This document shows positions 12,740 through 24,243 of a stretch of DNA of 64,000 nucleotides, in pieces. The notes under the pieces were generated by a model. It was not told the DNA's origin. It saw only the letters and a list, made by a program, of their open reading frames with translations, and did no database searches. Source of the DNA: Dysidea avara (Eukaryota > Porifera > Demospongiae > Dictyoceratida > Dysideidae); NCBI RefSeq assembly GCF_963678975.1, contig NC_089272.1, positions 63,748,574 to 63,812,573 on the forward strand, written 5' to 3'. A program made the position numbers and the translations under genes. Numbering within the stretch: the stretch's first letter is position 1; every line of letters starts with the position of its first letter.

Positions 12740-15700
12740 CCTTTAATCACATCAGGTATAGTGGTACAGCGCTACTGCTTGTCAGAGAAGGCCTTGATCA
12801 CTTTGTAAGTTGTTTTGTGATGTCTTGAAGGAGAATTGGCTAATCAGTGTGAATAGCGTTTAGTTACAACCACACTCCCTTCACCATTTTGCTCTAATTA
12901 GTGTACACTTAACACAGCCAATGTGGCCAACTATTACCAGGATGATCAATGTTGGCTGTTATACACAGTTGAAACAGATTCAGCGATCTAATTTTATAAA
13001 CTGTTCAACGAATTGGAAACAATCAGATTGTTACTGTCACAGAACCTTATTATTCTGCACATACTGGCTAACATAATAGCTATACACAATTACACATGCA
13101 AACTTTGCTAGCAAGCTAGCTTGCAGATTTTGTCAAAGAAGTAAAGGACACTAACAAATTAAACTGGTAGTCAGGAGGCCGCACGTCCCTACCCAACTGT
13201 AGTTATGTAGCTAGTCATCTGGATAACAGGTTCCTACATGTGTGAGCCATTCTTCAGTACAGCCAAATAATTAATAATTAGCAGGTCCAATTCAATTAGT
13301 TAATACATGCTTAAGGAGTAGTTTATTGTATTGAGATGTTCCATTAGGTATCATTCTGGGAAAGAGGGAGAATTTGTAAATATCACAGGTCAGACAGAGG
13401 ATTGAATGTACTTGTGGTAAAAGGATGATTTGGTCCAGTTGGTCACACCTCCAGTCCATAACGATGTGAATGTCATATCACATGTTATTGTATCATGTGA
13501 TATTTGATAACATTGTATGTAGTTGTTTGGATCAGTGGTGACCTATAGAGTATAGAGATATATGTGGAGGATCGGTTGGAGTTCCATGTTCCATTGCATA
13601 ATGGAGTGAATTACTATTATGCCAGGTGTTATGACAGTTGAACCTGTTAATCAGGACGCTTGAAAATGAAATAATCTGGACACAAAGTATCCCTTAGCAT
13701 GTAAACTGACCTGGAAAGTCAGGACACCTTAATAATCAGGACACTTTTGGTTGGTCCCAAGGTGTTTGGGGCCCGTTAATGTGGACACTTGAGAATACCT
13801 ATATATACATAATCCAGACATTTAGTTAAAGTCCCAAAGTACTGTACGTACTTAAAATTGACTAAATTTCCTATGATAGAAAAAAAATAATGTGATAGCT
13901 AGCTATGTTTTAGGATGTGTATGTTAGCTACATGCAGTGCTATTTCCATATTTAGCATATTTTCCACCCAACATCCTATACCACTTCACACACACGCACA
14001 CCTATCTTGCTTACGCACCACAATTTCGTGTGCATGCATATAAATTGGTTATCTATACTTTTCAAGCAATATAATTTTTTTTTGTTTATACAGTGCTGCC
14101 TGAAAAATTTCAGCATAAAATTATTTTTATGCTAACCTCAGTAATTATAACATCAGACAGTTTTAATGAAATTGTAACATCTGTTGATTCAGAACAGCAG
14201 TGTTGTGTTGATAGAGATGTTTGAATTCCTTCTTGCATCACCAACCAATATATTTATCACACATTAATGAAAAATGTCATGTGGCATTACAGACACATAC
14301 ACATCCTACACGTGGCTAAGACTTTGCTTCTGTTGACAAGTGAACAGTTGAGACTCTAGAGTTGAGACACTAGAGCAGATCAGAGCAATATGAATGTTGG
14401 AGTTCCACTTAACACACTTCAACCATATTATAATATTACGTTCTGGTGTTATGTGGAAATGTCTTATAATCCCATTAGTGTTACTAATTAGCCCTCTAGT
14501 GCCTAACTGGTAAAGCAGATAAAAACAAACAAAAAAACCAACATAATTATTATATGGCATAATATAAACTTTTGAAAATAGCTGACAACAGTGTTCATTT
14601 ATTTACGTAGCATGCAACTAGTTTCCACTGGAGTATCTTGAGGTGCATACATGAGCTGCTGGTTTTCAAAATTTTATTCATTTACAGGGTGACCTGTGTC
14701 CCTACCTATACAGTGACACATAGAAGATTTGTAAACATATCAAATTTGTTGCCTTGGCTGTGGAGAAAATGTTACTTCAATTCAATGCATTGTTCCTGTT
14801 GTTACTACTGATCGATTTTGGGCAGGGAGTTTGTAGGACCATAAATACCAGAAACACAACTTCGTGTGACCTTATGAATTTTTATTGGAGAGTATATAGG
14901 GGAACATGGCCTGTCTGAACCATGCCACTACAGAAAATGTGTACATTAGACCTACAAGATAGCACACTATATTATAAGAATAATATAAATATCTCTAATT
15001 GAACAGTCATTACAATCACAGTTGGGTCATTGTATCAACCACTTCAGAAATAGGATTTTAGAAAAAGGTCTGAGTGTTCACTGTATCAACATCATAATCA
15101 ACATACCCAGGACCACACTGGATCTGTTAACAGGGCTGCCCAGAGAAATTAAGGAGCCCAGGGCAAAGAGTTAATGTGGGGCCCCTATATAATATTATCA
15201 TGTTTTAATTTTATACACATGAATGGTCATGCCCAAGTCTGAACATTCCATATGCACACTTGGCATGCTCTATCTAGGGGGTCTGGGTCAAAAGCAGTGC
15301 AGTGAGATTGAATTTTAGGGGTATTTCAGGGACTCAATTTGTTTATATTCAAGAAGATTCATAAAGTTATAAATGTTAGTAGCTAATTACTGCAGCTATA
15401 CAGCTATGTTTGTTTTGCTTTAAACTGCAAACTATGTGGTGTGTGTTTGTTTTTTCCCCTGCACAAAAATCATGCAGCACTATAGGTAGCTACAATAGCA
15501 CTCTCTTAGTACATTCTGTATATATACAGGGACTGTGGTATTTTTTTCTATAAAGTCTCAGGTATAACGAAAGGTCATATTATGCATTAAAGTTTTTTGC
15601 AGTACATTTATCACATCATATTATGGCATCTACATAATTCAGCTATTTATCAGTAGTTAAGATGCATAGGATCTTTCATTGTACTTGTGCAAATTAAAAG

Positions 15701-16191
15701 CAACTTACAGTTTATTATTGTGGCACAAATTATTATCAAAGATTGTAGAAAACCAACATTTCAAGCATGTTATGATCACAATTGTTGCCACAATATAAGC
15801 TGCTCTCTTCATTTGTTTCATTAATTAGCCACAAGTGCAATGAAAGGTCCTATACATCTTAACTAGATCATGACTGATAAATAGCCGAATTAGATGCCAT
15901 ATAATATGGGATAAGATGAAGCTTACCTTTTGATTAAATGTATACGATCTTTTATTATACCTGTGACTTTGTGGAAAAAGTACTAACAGCTTGTGATTCG
16001 TTATTTTATAGTATTGCTCATGTTTATGTATGTGTACAGCATTGTACTACAGCATTGTACAGTTACATGAAATATTTTATTTTGATAGCTTCCTTGCCAT
16101 GCCTGTACTGTGCTTTTTGCACATCAGTCATAGCACATGATGTCTCTGAAGTGTGTTTAATTGTGTGTTTTTGAACATTTTAATGTTTATT
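12740..16191. other. Long stretch without a recognised gene
   Basis: AT-rich sequence without a credible open frame. 13636-13810 has spaced phrases such as AATCAGGACAC and AATCCAGAC of a MITE-remnant type. 15121-15190 matches the left end of the inverted-repeat element at 43794-44120 (phrase CCCAGAGAAATTAAGG) and then diverges, so it is a truncated copy. Nothing else was identified. Confidence 0.45.
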
Positions 16192-16821
16192 TGTGACCGG
16201 ATTTCACATAACAAGGCTTCCACACACACAAAATCAAACTTACGTTTTTACCAGAAATGGATTGCTGGCCTAATACACTATTACATTCCACACTGTACTT
16301 CCTTCAGGACTGGCAAGTCTGGTTTCTGTGGCAGCTTTCTTCCGACCCTGTCAAAGCCACGAGTGGGAGATTGGCGCCATTGAATGGCCATGGCTTTGTG
16401 ATAATGGTGCGTAGTGAGCTGGGACTTCACAGAGAGCTCACCAATAGTGCTCTCGGTCAATTTGGAGTGATTTGAGGGCCATGGAGAGCTCAAACTTGGC
16501 CTCTGGATTCCAATCGTCTTCTTACTCCATTTTATACCCGCATATTAAGACCACCATCCACCCCCACCCTCCCACCCTATTACTATCACCTGTGATATTA
16601 TTACTCACTCGAGAAAAGCTGCCCAAAACAGGGCTGATTTTGGGTATCAGAAATGTATACACCCACTCAGTGATAGCTAGTAAATAGATGCATACTTGGT
16701 GCAAATTTTGTTTGCACGGCTGTAGGCACTGGGAAGTTATTACACAATGATTACTTAAAATCGCCATATCTCCTAACGAAGTTTTGTGCGTCGAAGCCGG
16801 GTTTTGTCAAATTCAGTCACA
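16192..16821. mobile_element. Inverted-repeat element, TGTGACYGRATTT ends
   Basis: The left end reads TGTGACCGGATTTCACATAA and the right end is the complement of TGTGACTGAATTTGACAAAA. A relative with ends TGTGACTGGATTTGCGAAAA lies at 46972-47529. No transposase frame is present; the 70-odd-codon frames inside (both strands) show no known motif. Target duplication not clear. Confidence 0.5.
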
Positions 16822-17373
16822 TTTTCTCTTTTGTGACACTAACAACTAAAGATAGCAGAAATACAGTTTTCTGCTGAGTGTATCAGCACTATGGAGCTCC
16901 ACCCACAATTGATTTATATTCCTTTATGATATCTATAGTTTTTAAAATTGAAGTGAAGTGTGGTATATAGGGGTAGTAAATACATTCCATAAATCCAGCA
17001 GCTATCTTCTCTTGGCATCACCAATGCTGAACACAAACACATACCTCTTAATACACTAACCACAAAAAGTGTATTAACCATTGAATTATAGACATTAAAG
17101 CCAAGAAAATATCATGTGAATGAACCAAATTGTCAAATGATACTTTTCTACTGTGACTGCTTAAAAAAGGCTACATATGTGTATTGTCTCAAATACAACA
17201 TAGATATACCTCTTGTAGTATCCTGTGAGTATGCAAGATGTATGCTTAACAGTATTCTTAATTTTAGTTAGAACCCATAGAGTATATATATAGTAAGACC
17301 AGTGTAAAAATGCAATGTGTATTTGAGACAATAGTATCTTCATTGCCAAAAAACACAGACTATAATATAACAC

Positions 17374-18242
17374 CAGTGGTGTAGCTACCATTGAGGCAAC
17401 CAAGGCAGCAAAAATACTCAACAATCCAGGCTGAGCAGGTCTGAGTTTTGGTAGCCGAATTTTCTACTCAAACGTTACTAAACAGCATTACTGCACCACA
17501 CATGATAGAATCTATGGTTGTAGTGTTGGAGCCCACAGTGACATGGTCTGGCATTGGTTGGACCACTTTTCAGCTACTTGAATTTGTATGAATAAAATCG
17601 AGATACTCCAATAGAGCAGTCATGTTCTCATTACACTGCCTTGGACTAAATCATCTACATTTATATTGTCTTTAAATTACTTTTCAAAAGTTCCAGTGAG
17701 TCAACTGCATGACATTGCATTGAGCTAATTGATCATGTGTATTATGTATTGGCAGTTACAATCAAAAAATAGCCTCCATGTGTCATGTATATTTTCAAAA
17801 TTTTCCTTGGAGGAGCATACTCCCAGACACCCTAGTTTGATATGCTTAGCACATGCAGTTGAGCATCACATGAAAGAGATAATCTCTGACTTTATATCAG
17901 ATCAATAAACAAGTATATGTGCATGACTATGACCTCTGTTTCAGTTAATGGATGGCTTGACCACTCAAAATATCTCCGGAGTAAGTCAGTTTTTGTGTTG
18001 AGTACAATTAAACTAGTCTAGTAATTGCAGCATGGTATACTCTAGCATTGTCTAAGCTGGAGCATTACTTGACATGTAGAAAAATGCTCAGAGTCTTCTA
18101 AAACAGTTTCTTCCATCCAACCAGAGAGTCAACCTGTAAATACTGTACCACCCATACTTGAAAGTGTTTGTGAGTCGGTTGAGTCAGAAGCAGGCCCTTT
18201 CAATTAGGTCAATGTATAAACTTTGCCTCGGTAAAAAATTTT
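17374..18242 (-). mobile_element. CAGTGGYG-family element, truncated at one end
   Basis: Starts CAGTGGTGTAGCTACCATTG, the same terminus as the right end of the 46528-48009 element, and runs as a reverse-oriented relative of it up to GCCTCGGTAAAAAATTTTT at 18242. There it meets Ty3/gypsy pol sequence about 15 bp short of the expected terminus. It contains a copy of the CTCTAWTAGAG module near 17597-17622. Confidence 0.65.
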
Positions 18243-18260
18243 TAAGAGACTTATGGTCTA

Positions 18261-19384
18261 GTGTTGGCGGGGGTTCAGTGGACACAATGCCTTGTCTATC
18301 TGGATGATGTGATTATTATTGGCTGGGATTTCGAGGAGCACCTGTATAACTTAAGCAGCGTCCTACAGAAGTTGAGAGAGGCTGGGTTACGTCTAAAACC
18401 AAGCAAATGCTCATTTTGTAGAGAATCAGTTTCCTACTTAGGACACATTGTGTCAAGAGAAGGGGTCACAACTGACCCTGCCAAGGTGACCAGCTGGCCT
18501 ACTCCTAAGTCAGTTCAGGAAGTTCAGCAGTTTCTAGGTTTATCTTCATATTGTCGCAGGTTTGTCCGAAACTTTGTGGAAATTGCCCATCCTTTACATA
18601 GGCTGACAGAGCATGGTAGGAAATTTGCTTGGACATTGGAATGTGAAACAGATTTTGCCACACTTTAAAACCATTTAGCTAGTGCTCCAATCCTATCATT
18701 CCCAGATTTTTCTAAGCCATTTCTATTAGACACCGATGCCAGTTGAGGAGGGATTGGTGCAGTACTGTCTCAAATTAGTGAGGGAGAGGAGAAAGTCATA
18801 GCTTATGCAAGCAGAACACTGAGTAAAGCTGAATGAAAATACAGTGTTACCAGAAAGGAGCTATTGGCAGTTGTGACATTCACCAATCACTTTTGTCCTT
18901 ACCACTTGGGCCGAAATTTTGCCCTATGGACAGACCACAGTTCCTGACCTGGTTGCACAACTTTAAAGAGCCAGATGGGCAGTTGGCACGGTGGATAGAG
19001 AAACTCCAAGAGTACAACTTTGCCATCATTCACCGACAAGGCAAGCGACACCAAAATGCTGACACACTATCAAGGAGACCAGATGACAAGGAATCAGGGA
19101 AATGCAACTCAGATGGTCTGGAACCACAAGTATCAGTGATAGCACTTTCTGGTGAACCAACAACTGCAGTTAGAGATAGCCACTTCAGAACAAAACAGTT
19201 AGACGATGATATAGTTGGTCCCATTTAAGGGCACTGGAAACAAGGAATAAGCCAGATGTGCAGACATTGAAAGGAAAACCAAGAGAAACTTACCTGCTTG
19301 CTCAACTGTGGGACCAGTTGGTTTTGAAGGAGGGGATTCTTCACTGGAAGTTTGAAGAAAATAATGGAAGAAACTCCTATATAA
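18261..19384 (+). pseudogene. Ty3/gypsy pol fragment: RT (3' half) and RNase H
   Basis: RT catalytic box LVYLDDVIII, then the connection with YLGHIVSREGV and FLGLSSYCRRFV, typical of Ty3/gypsy pol. RNase H follows with LLDTDAS and a RTLSKAE segment. In-frame TGA codons interrupt DAS-GG and AE-K, a stop lies at 18666, and a frameshift lies near 18930 before LTWLHNFKEPDGQLARW. The frame continues through ADTLSRRP and, after another shift at 19228, through TYLLAQLWDQLVLKEG to about 19384, where an insertion begins. Polyprotein not functional. Confidence 0.85.
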
Positions 19385-20345
19385 TTTTGAGAATATTATG
19401 TTTATGGTTCTTTGAAAATCAGTTTTAGGCGCGGACGGGTGGAATTCAGCAACAATGAAGTGACTGCTCAATTGGAGTACTTTTTGTGATTTACTGACTG
19501 TTCTATTAGAGTATATCGATCTGTACTATGCACTATGTCCATTTCTTGCAGGTTTTCACAGATAAAATACAAATTACATCACTTAGATAGTTTGATTTAG
19601 AATACTTGTTGCAGCCCAATGGCATTATTTTACCTATGTATTTCTGAAATTTCACATTTCTCCAAAAAAGGATGCGGGCGGTGGGCCAGAAACATAATTA
19701 CCAATTGGAGTGGCCTAAGCTACTAAGAATGATGTATAGCTGACATTATTATAGGAGTGCTACAAAGTGCTGGCTGAAAAGCTTCTAAAAGATCGATCTA
19801 CTTTAATAAAACGTTCAAATACTCTAATAGAGCAGTCAGGTCATTTCAAGTTAACAATCTGCAGTTACTATCAGGGATTTAACTGGATGATTATCTACAA
19901 CTCTGAAGCTTGTACATCTTATACTAGTGTATCTTCTTCAAGTCTTTGAGTATATTGATTGATATCATTATCTCAGTATGTAGCTATAGCTACAGTTTAA
20001 ATACACTAACAGCCAATAATTGACAGCACTTGAATTATTACTACCAGTTTATATTATTATGAACTCTTGTTACTGCACATAGTTTTTCTAAGTTTTCTGT
20101 AACTACATAGATATATGGTTACAAAAACGATGTGTAAGATGGAATGCTTCATATAATGAATATTAATTAATTCTTGGCAAAACTCCTTATGAGCATCTTG
20201 AAAACTAAGTGACTAGCCACAGAAACAGAGAATTATTATGGAATAATAGGCTAGATACAAGAATAAAAAAAGAATAATAGGAGAAATTTTGAGAAATTCT
20301 GGAAAGCATAATAGGTAAAATTTTGAGCACATTAGGCTCAGGCCT
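19385..20345. mobile_element. Insertion inside gypsy pol, composite of small elements
   Basis: Gypsy coding sequence stops at about 19384 and resumes at about 20346 with RSLREEVIEESHTG, so this 1 kb is inserted material. It includes 19430-19725, which ends in GATGCGGGCGGTGGGCC and a GGCCTAA terminus resembling the harbinger-like family below, and two copies of the CTCTAWTAGAG module (19495-19522 and 19818-19840). Exact ends and duplication not resolved. Confidence 0.55.
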
Positions 20346-21552
20346 AGTTAGTAGTACCCAGAAGTTTGAGGGAAGAAGTAATAGAGGAATCACATACAGG
20401 AAGTTTGAGTGGAGAAGATAAAACCCTAGCAAGAGTTAGAGAAAAGTTCTTTTGGCCGGGTTATTCAAGTGCAGTCAAGGAATGGTGTAAAACCTGTGTT
20501 AACTGTGCCACTAGAAAGGCCCCTCCTCAAAAACGTCGAGCCCAACTTAAAAAAAATATTGACAGGGTATCCTATGCAGAAGAGACATCATGGGACCATT
20601 CAATTAAGTACATTTTAGTTGCATCTGATTATTTTACCAGATGGGTTGAAGTCTATGCCATTCCTAATCAGGAAGCATTGACTGTAGCCAGAAAATTGGT
20701 TGACAACATGTTTTGTCATCTTGGCCTCCCTGAACAGCTTTACTCTGACATGGGGGCACAATTCGAGCCCAGGGTAGTCAAGGGGGTGTGTAACATGCTG
20801 CATATCAAAAAGACACATACCACACCTTACCACTCACAGAGCGATGGTCTGGTTGAATGGCCCAATTGCACAATTCAGACAACAGCCATTAATAGTTAGT
20901 CTGAAGACTGGGAATGTTATTTACCTAAAGTGTGCCTTGCATACAATACCAGCGGACGTGCATCAACTGGCTACACTCCATTTTATTTGATGTTTGGCCG
21001 CCAGCCATATATGCCATTGGATATCATTTATGGAACTCCACCTAACTACACCCAGAAGCACTGTCAGTATGCAGCAAAGTTAAGAACAACAATGGAAACT
21101 GCATATCACCTTGACAGGGAAGATATGCAGACTGCAGTTGTTCGGCAAAAGGAGCACTATGACCTCAAAGTGCATGGAGATAAGTTTACATTAGGCCAAC
21201 TTGTGTGGTTGTGCAATCCTATGGAAATTCCAAGAAGCTGCTAGCTCCCTGGGTTGGACCATATAAAGTAATTAAATGCCTTTCAGACACTGTTTATAGA
21301 ATTCAAGACACACAGGCAAGCAGGAGAAGACAAGTGGTACAATTTGATCGTCTTAAGCCCTGCCATCAAGAAGTTCAAATCCAAGAGAAAGAGAATCACC
21401 CACAAAAACAGGTCAACCCATTGTCACCTCCAGGTCAGAGTAAACTGCAACCCCCTGGCACAACACTACAACTTGTGGAAGATGATGACACTGGGCCTGC
21501 TCAAGAGGAAATTAACACACCTGAAATCTCAAATCAGAGACAGCATAGATAA
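20346..21552 (+). pseudogene. Ty3/gypsy pol fragment: integrase
   Basis: Zinc-finger half with TLARVREKFFWPGY and CKTCVNCA; the second histidine of the usual HHCC finger appears lost. Core domain residues are visible: VASDYFTRWVE (first D), YSDMGAQFE (second D) and PYHSQSDGLVEW (E). A TAG at 20897-20899 interrupts the frame, which continues with YNTSGRASTGYTPFYLMFGR. A frameshift near 21235 leads to LLAPWVGPYKV, and the polar C-terminal tail ends at 21552. Acts on element cDNA; clearly inactive here. Confidence 0.85.
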
Positions 21553-21616
21553 CCACAAAGATTGAACCGACAGAGACCTGCAAGATATGATGACTAGACA
21601 TGGGACATGTCTCTTC

Positions 21617-21630
21617 CAAAGAGGGGGTAA
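21617..21630 (+). promoter_or_regulatory. Polypurine tract of the gypsy element
   Basis: AAAGAGGGGGTAA lies immediately before the TGTAG start of the 3' LTR, the position of the plus-strand primer in LTR retroelements. Confidence 0.7.
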
Positions 21631-22289
21631 TGTAGAAATACCTGTAATAAGCTTAACTTGTATGAAATATATTGGATGTATCCACATAGCTAGTTATTAA
21701 CACACACACACGCACGCATTTAATGTAATACGAAACCTGTAAAGAGGGACACAAATCACACAATAGATATAGTTTTGGAGTGTGTGTTGTAAAGAGTTGT
21801 TTGTTTGAGAACTACTGATATCAGTGCTGTCAGATCTGATAACGATAAGGCCCCTATTTGGTGATTATTAGTTTCTCATCCACCGCCCGTATCCTTCTTA
21901 GGCTACTGCATGGTAAGCCATTACTTACTCTGTGCATGGTCAGAAGAACACGTGATACCAAACCATCATAGTTTGCATTGAAACATGGCGGTATTTTTAA
22001 AATTAACGATACAGTACACTATACATATCCAGGTTTCCTTGGCAAATTACTGCAGTGGATTCTATTTTCGACAGTTTTGCAACATTCAACTGAAATCCCA
22101 CTATGATGAAGTCGATAGAGCCCAATTACAACTGTTAACTTGTGAGAGGAAAGAAAAAGAAAATTTGGACATCAGTGTATTAATATTATAATGGCCTAAT
22201 GATAATGCCCTCCCGCCAGCATAATAATTAGAAAGACTGGATGAGAAACTAATAATTACCAAATAGGGGCCTAACTAGCTATTGCTACA
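21631..22289 (+). repeat. 3' LTR of the gypsy element, with nested MITE
   Basis: Begins TGTAG right after the purine tract and ends CTACA at 22289, giving inverted LTR termini. Without the 423-bp MITE and one TAA at 21849-22274 the LTR would be about 233 bp. There is no 5' LTR in the window to confirm the borders. Confidence 0.6.
21849..22271. mobile_element. PIF/Harbinger-type MITE, TAA duplication
   Basis: Inverted ends GGCCCCTATTTGGTGATTAT and the complement of GGCCCCTATTTGGTAATTAT, flanked by TAA on both sides; a TWA duplication is the hallmark of PIF/Harbinger. The interior holds a coding-like remnant (DEVDRAQLQLL) also found at 49318-49494. Viewed with matching ends, that block is inverted relative to the other copy. 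Confidence 0.8.
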
Positions 22290-22443
22290 ATATGACGCCA
22301 AACATTGGAATTGTCCGGAGTTAGGAACTGTCAACTGTAACTTACCTGTTGTTTAGAGCTCGATATCTTCTTTCCTGGCTGAAATATGAACAATTACAAT
22401 ATTTTCTCCATAGGCGCTTTAATATGTAACTTACTAAGTTACA

Positions 22444-22640
22444 GAGGCTCCAACTCTCACGCCCTAGGCGTGATTCTCACGATTTGGCCTTCAATCTCAC
22501 GCTCTCACTCCCAACACTTGTATTCTCACGCCTACAAGCAATCCTCACTCCCCGAATTTTCCAATGCAGACTGCTTCACTCGAGCAAGGGGGTGACACAC
22601 AGGCAAGATCAATTGCCCGTTAGTACCAAAGGTTGAGCGA
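22444..22640. repeat. TCTCACGC-rich repeat
   Basis: Shares CCAACTCTCACGC...AGGCGTGA and AATCTCACGCTCTCAC with the MITE at 56126-56416. The left end CAGAGGCTCCAAC fits that family; the right end is degraded and no target duplication was found. Confidence 0.5.
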
Positions 22641-22736
22641 CTGTCGATTGCCATCATAAAATTTTAAATTTTGCGGGTTTAATGTTTACTAATACGCCGT
22701 TTATGTCGAGTTCATGTATGATGTGGACTCGTGTAT

Positions 22737-23185
22737 GTGTCGACGTGACAAGTTATGCATGTCGACATGAGAAGTGATGTTGACATGAGAAGTCATGCAT
22801 GTTGACATGAGAAGTCATGCATGTTGACATGAGAAGTCATGCATGTTGACATGAGAAGTCATGTTGATATAAAAATCATGTTGACATAAGACTACAAACA
22901 ATCAACACCACATTAGTTAGTATATAATTGTACCTAATACTGTGATTCCCTTTTTTTTTCCTGGGTGCACACCAGCTGTGCTGACTGCCCAGTAATCATA
23001 AATAAATAAATAAATAAAGACTGAGACATGTCAACATGAGAAGTCATGTCATGTCGACATTAAAAGTCATGTCGTGTCAACATTAAAAGTCATGTCGACA
23101 TAAGACTGAGACATGTTGGCAGGAAAAGTTATGTTGACATAAGAGGGAGTTATGTCGACATGAGTGATTGCCATGTCGACATGTA
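22737..23185. repeat. 22-bp satellite-like array, interrupted
   Basis: Head-to-tail units of about 22 bp built on TTGACATGAGAAGTCATGCA (22739-22888), then degenerate units with CATGTCGACAT and ATTAAAAGTCATGTC (23026-23185). 22889-23024 is a separate insertion ending in (AAAT)n, apparently a 3' fragment of a retroelement, flanked by AGACT on both sides. Confidence 0.75.
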
Positions 23186-23404
23186 GGGGCTGGGAGACTG
23201 GGGCCGGATTGAATGGAATCCCCAGAATGGGATCTGGGACAATATACCCTAATTGAGCATTCATGTTTTATTGCAGTATTGGCCACAGCAGAGAGCCGCT
23301 TACCTATTGACATAAGGACTGTGTATCTTTCCACTGTAGCAGACTTACCTATAAGTGTCCATGGACTCTTCTGTACTGTTTATAGCTGGGTGTTGTCAGA
23401 TAGT

Positions 23405-23684
23405 CAGTGGCGGATCTAGAAATTTTCAGAGGGGGTTTTAGATTCCACTCAACTTCAGCCTAGCTGAAAGTTGAAGACCAAAAAAAAAAAAGTCAACCTG
23501 CTATTGAACGCCATAATTGTGATTTCAAAGGCAAAAGTATGGAGTTTCGCCAGTAGAAAGTCCTTCTATATAACACACAATGTATGATTGTGCATGGCGA
23601 TTTTATCACCCACACGATGGGGCGTGTGCTATTTCAGAGGGGGTTTCAGCTGAAACCATTGCAACCCCCCTGTATTCGCCACTG
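23405..23684. mobile_element. CAGTGGCG-type MITE, ATAGT duplication
   Basis: 280 bp with ends CAGTGGCGGATCTAG and the complement of CAGTGGCGAATACAGG, flanked by ATAGT on both sides. The interior has GAAGACC followed by an A run and TCAACCTGCT, a core shared with the elements at 43794 and 47073 whose termini differ. Terminal sequence is hAT-like, but only 5 bp of duplication are visible. Confidence 0.75.
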
Positions 23685-24243
23685 ATAGTTTATACAGAAG
23701 TACTTAGACTACAGATATAGCTCTCTATTTTAAAAATAAATTTGCTGGGAGAATGCATTGTTGGTGTCATTTAACATACTGCCTGCACTATATGATGACA
23801 CTTGCAAATAAAAATATTCTACCAGAACACTCTAATAGAGCAGTCATGTATAATTCTGGGTATGTTAGTACTTTACAGTTAATACATGAGAAGCAGTGAA
23901 ATAAGTGTGTCCTTGTAATTGCATGTATCAAAAAGTCAATTAGTATTTGACATTCATGAACTTTCACTTATTACTCAAGACTGTAGCTGTATACATAGCA
24001 TTTCTCAAGGTTTTAGGGGTAAGCAATCACAGCAGTAGAAATCTGGGGATATCTTCCCAAATACTGTCAACACTCTTGTATTCCATCTCTCCTTGCTGGC
24101 CTTACATTGAATGTACACTAACAACTACAAAGTGTTAGTATGTGAATGTACTGTATCAGTATCTGGAGTAATTATTAGTTTAATTAATCTTATGATGGAT
24201 CTCACAAGAAAGATAATTGTGTGACATTGCCGAGACTGAGCTA

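Larger units (their letters stand above)
18243..22289 (+). mobile_element. Ty3/gypsy LTR retrotransposon, 5'-deleted and decayed
   Basis: Order of the surviving parts: reverse transcriptase from the YLDD box, RNase H, an insertion at about 19385-20345, integrase and its C-terminal region, a purine tract, then the 3' LTR interrupted by a TAA-flanked MITE. The 5' LTR, gag, protease and first half of RT are missing. Several stops are TGA or TAG at places where CGA or CAG would be expected, consistent with C-to-T decay. Confidence 0.85.

Noticed and set aside
12626..12808. Open frame with repeated NIKVILLIT
   Set aside because: Product of the 36-bp tandem repeat.
16257..16493. Overlapping 70-codon frames
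   Set aside because: They lie in a non-autonomous inverted-repeat element and show no known motif.
22739..23185. CRISPR-like array (22-bp repeats)
   Set aside because: Units are directly adjacent with no unique spacers, and the context is eukaryotic.
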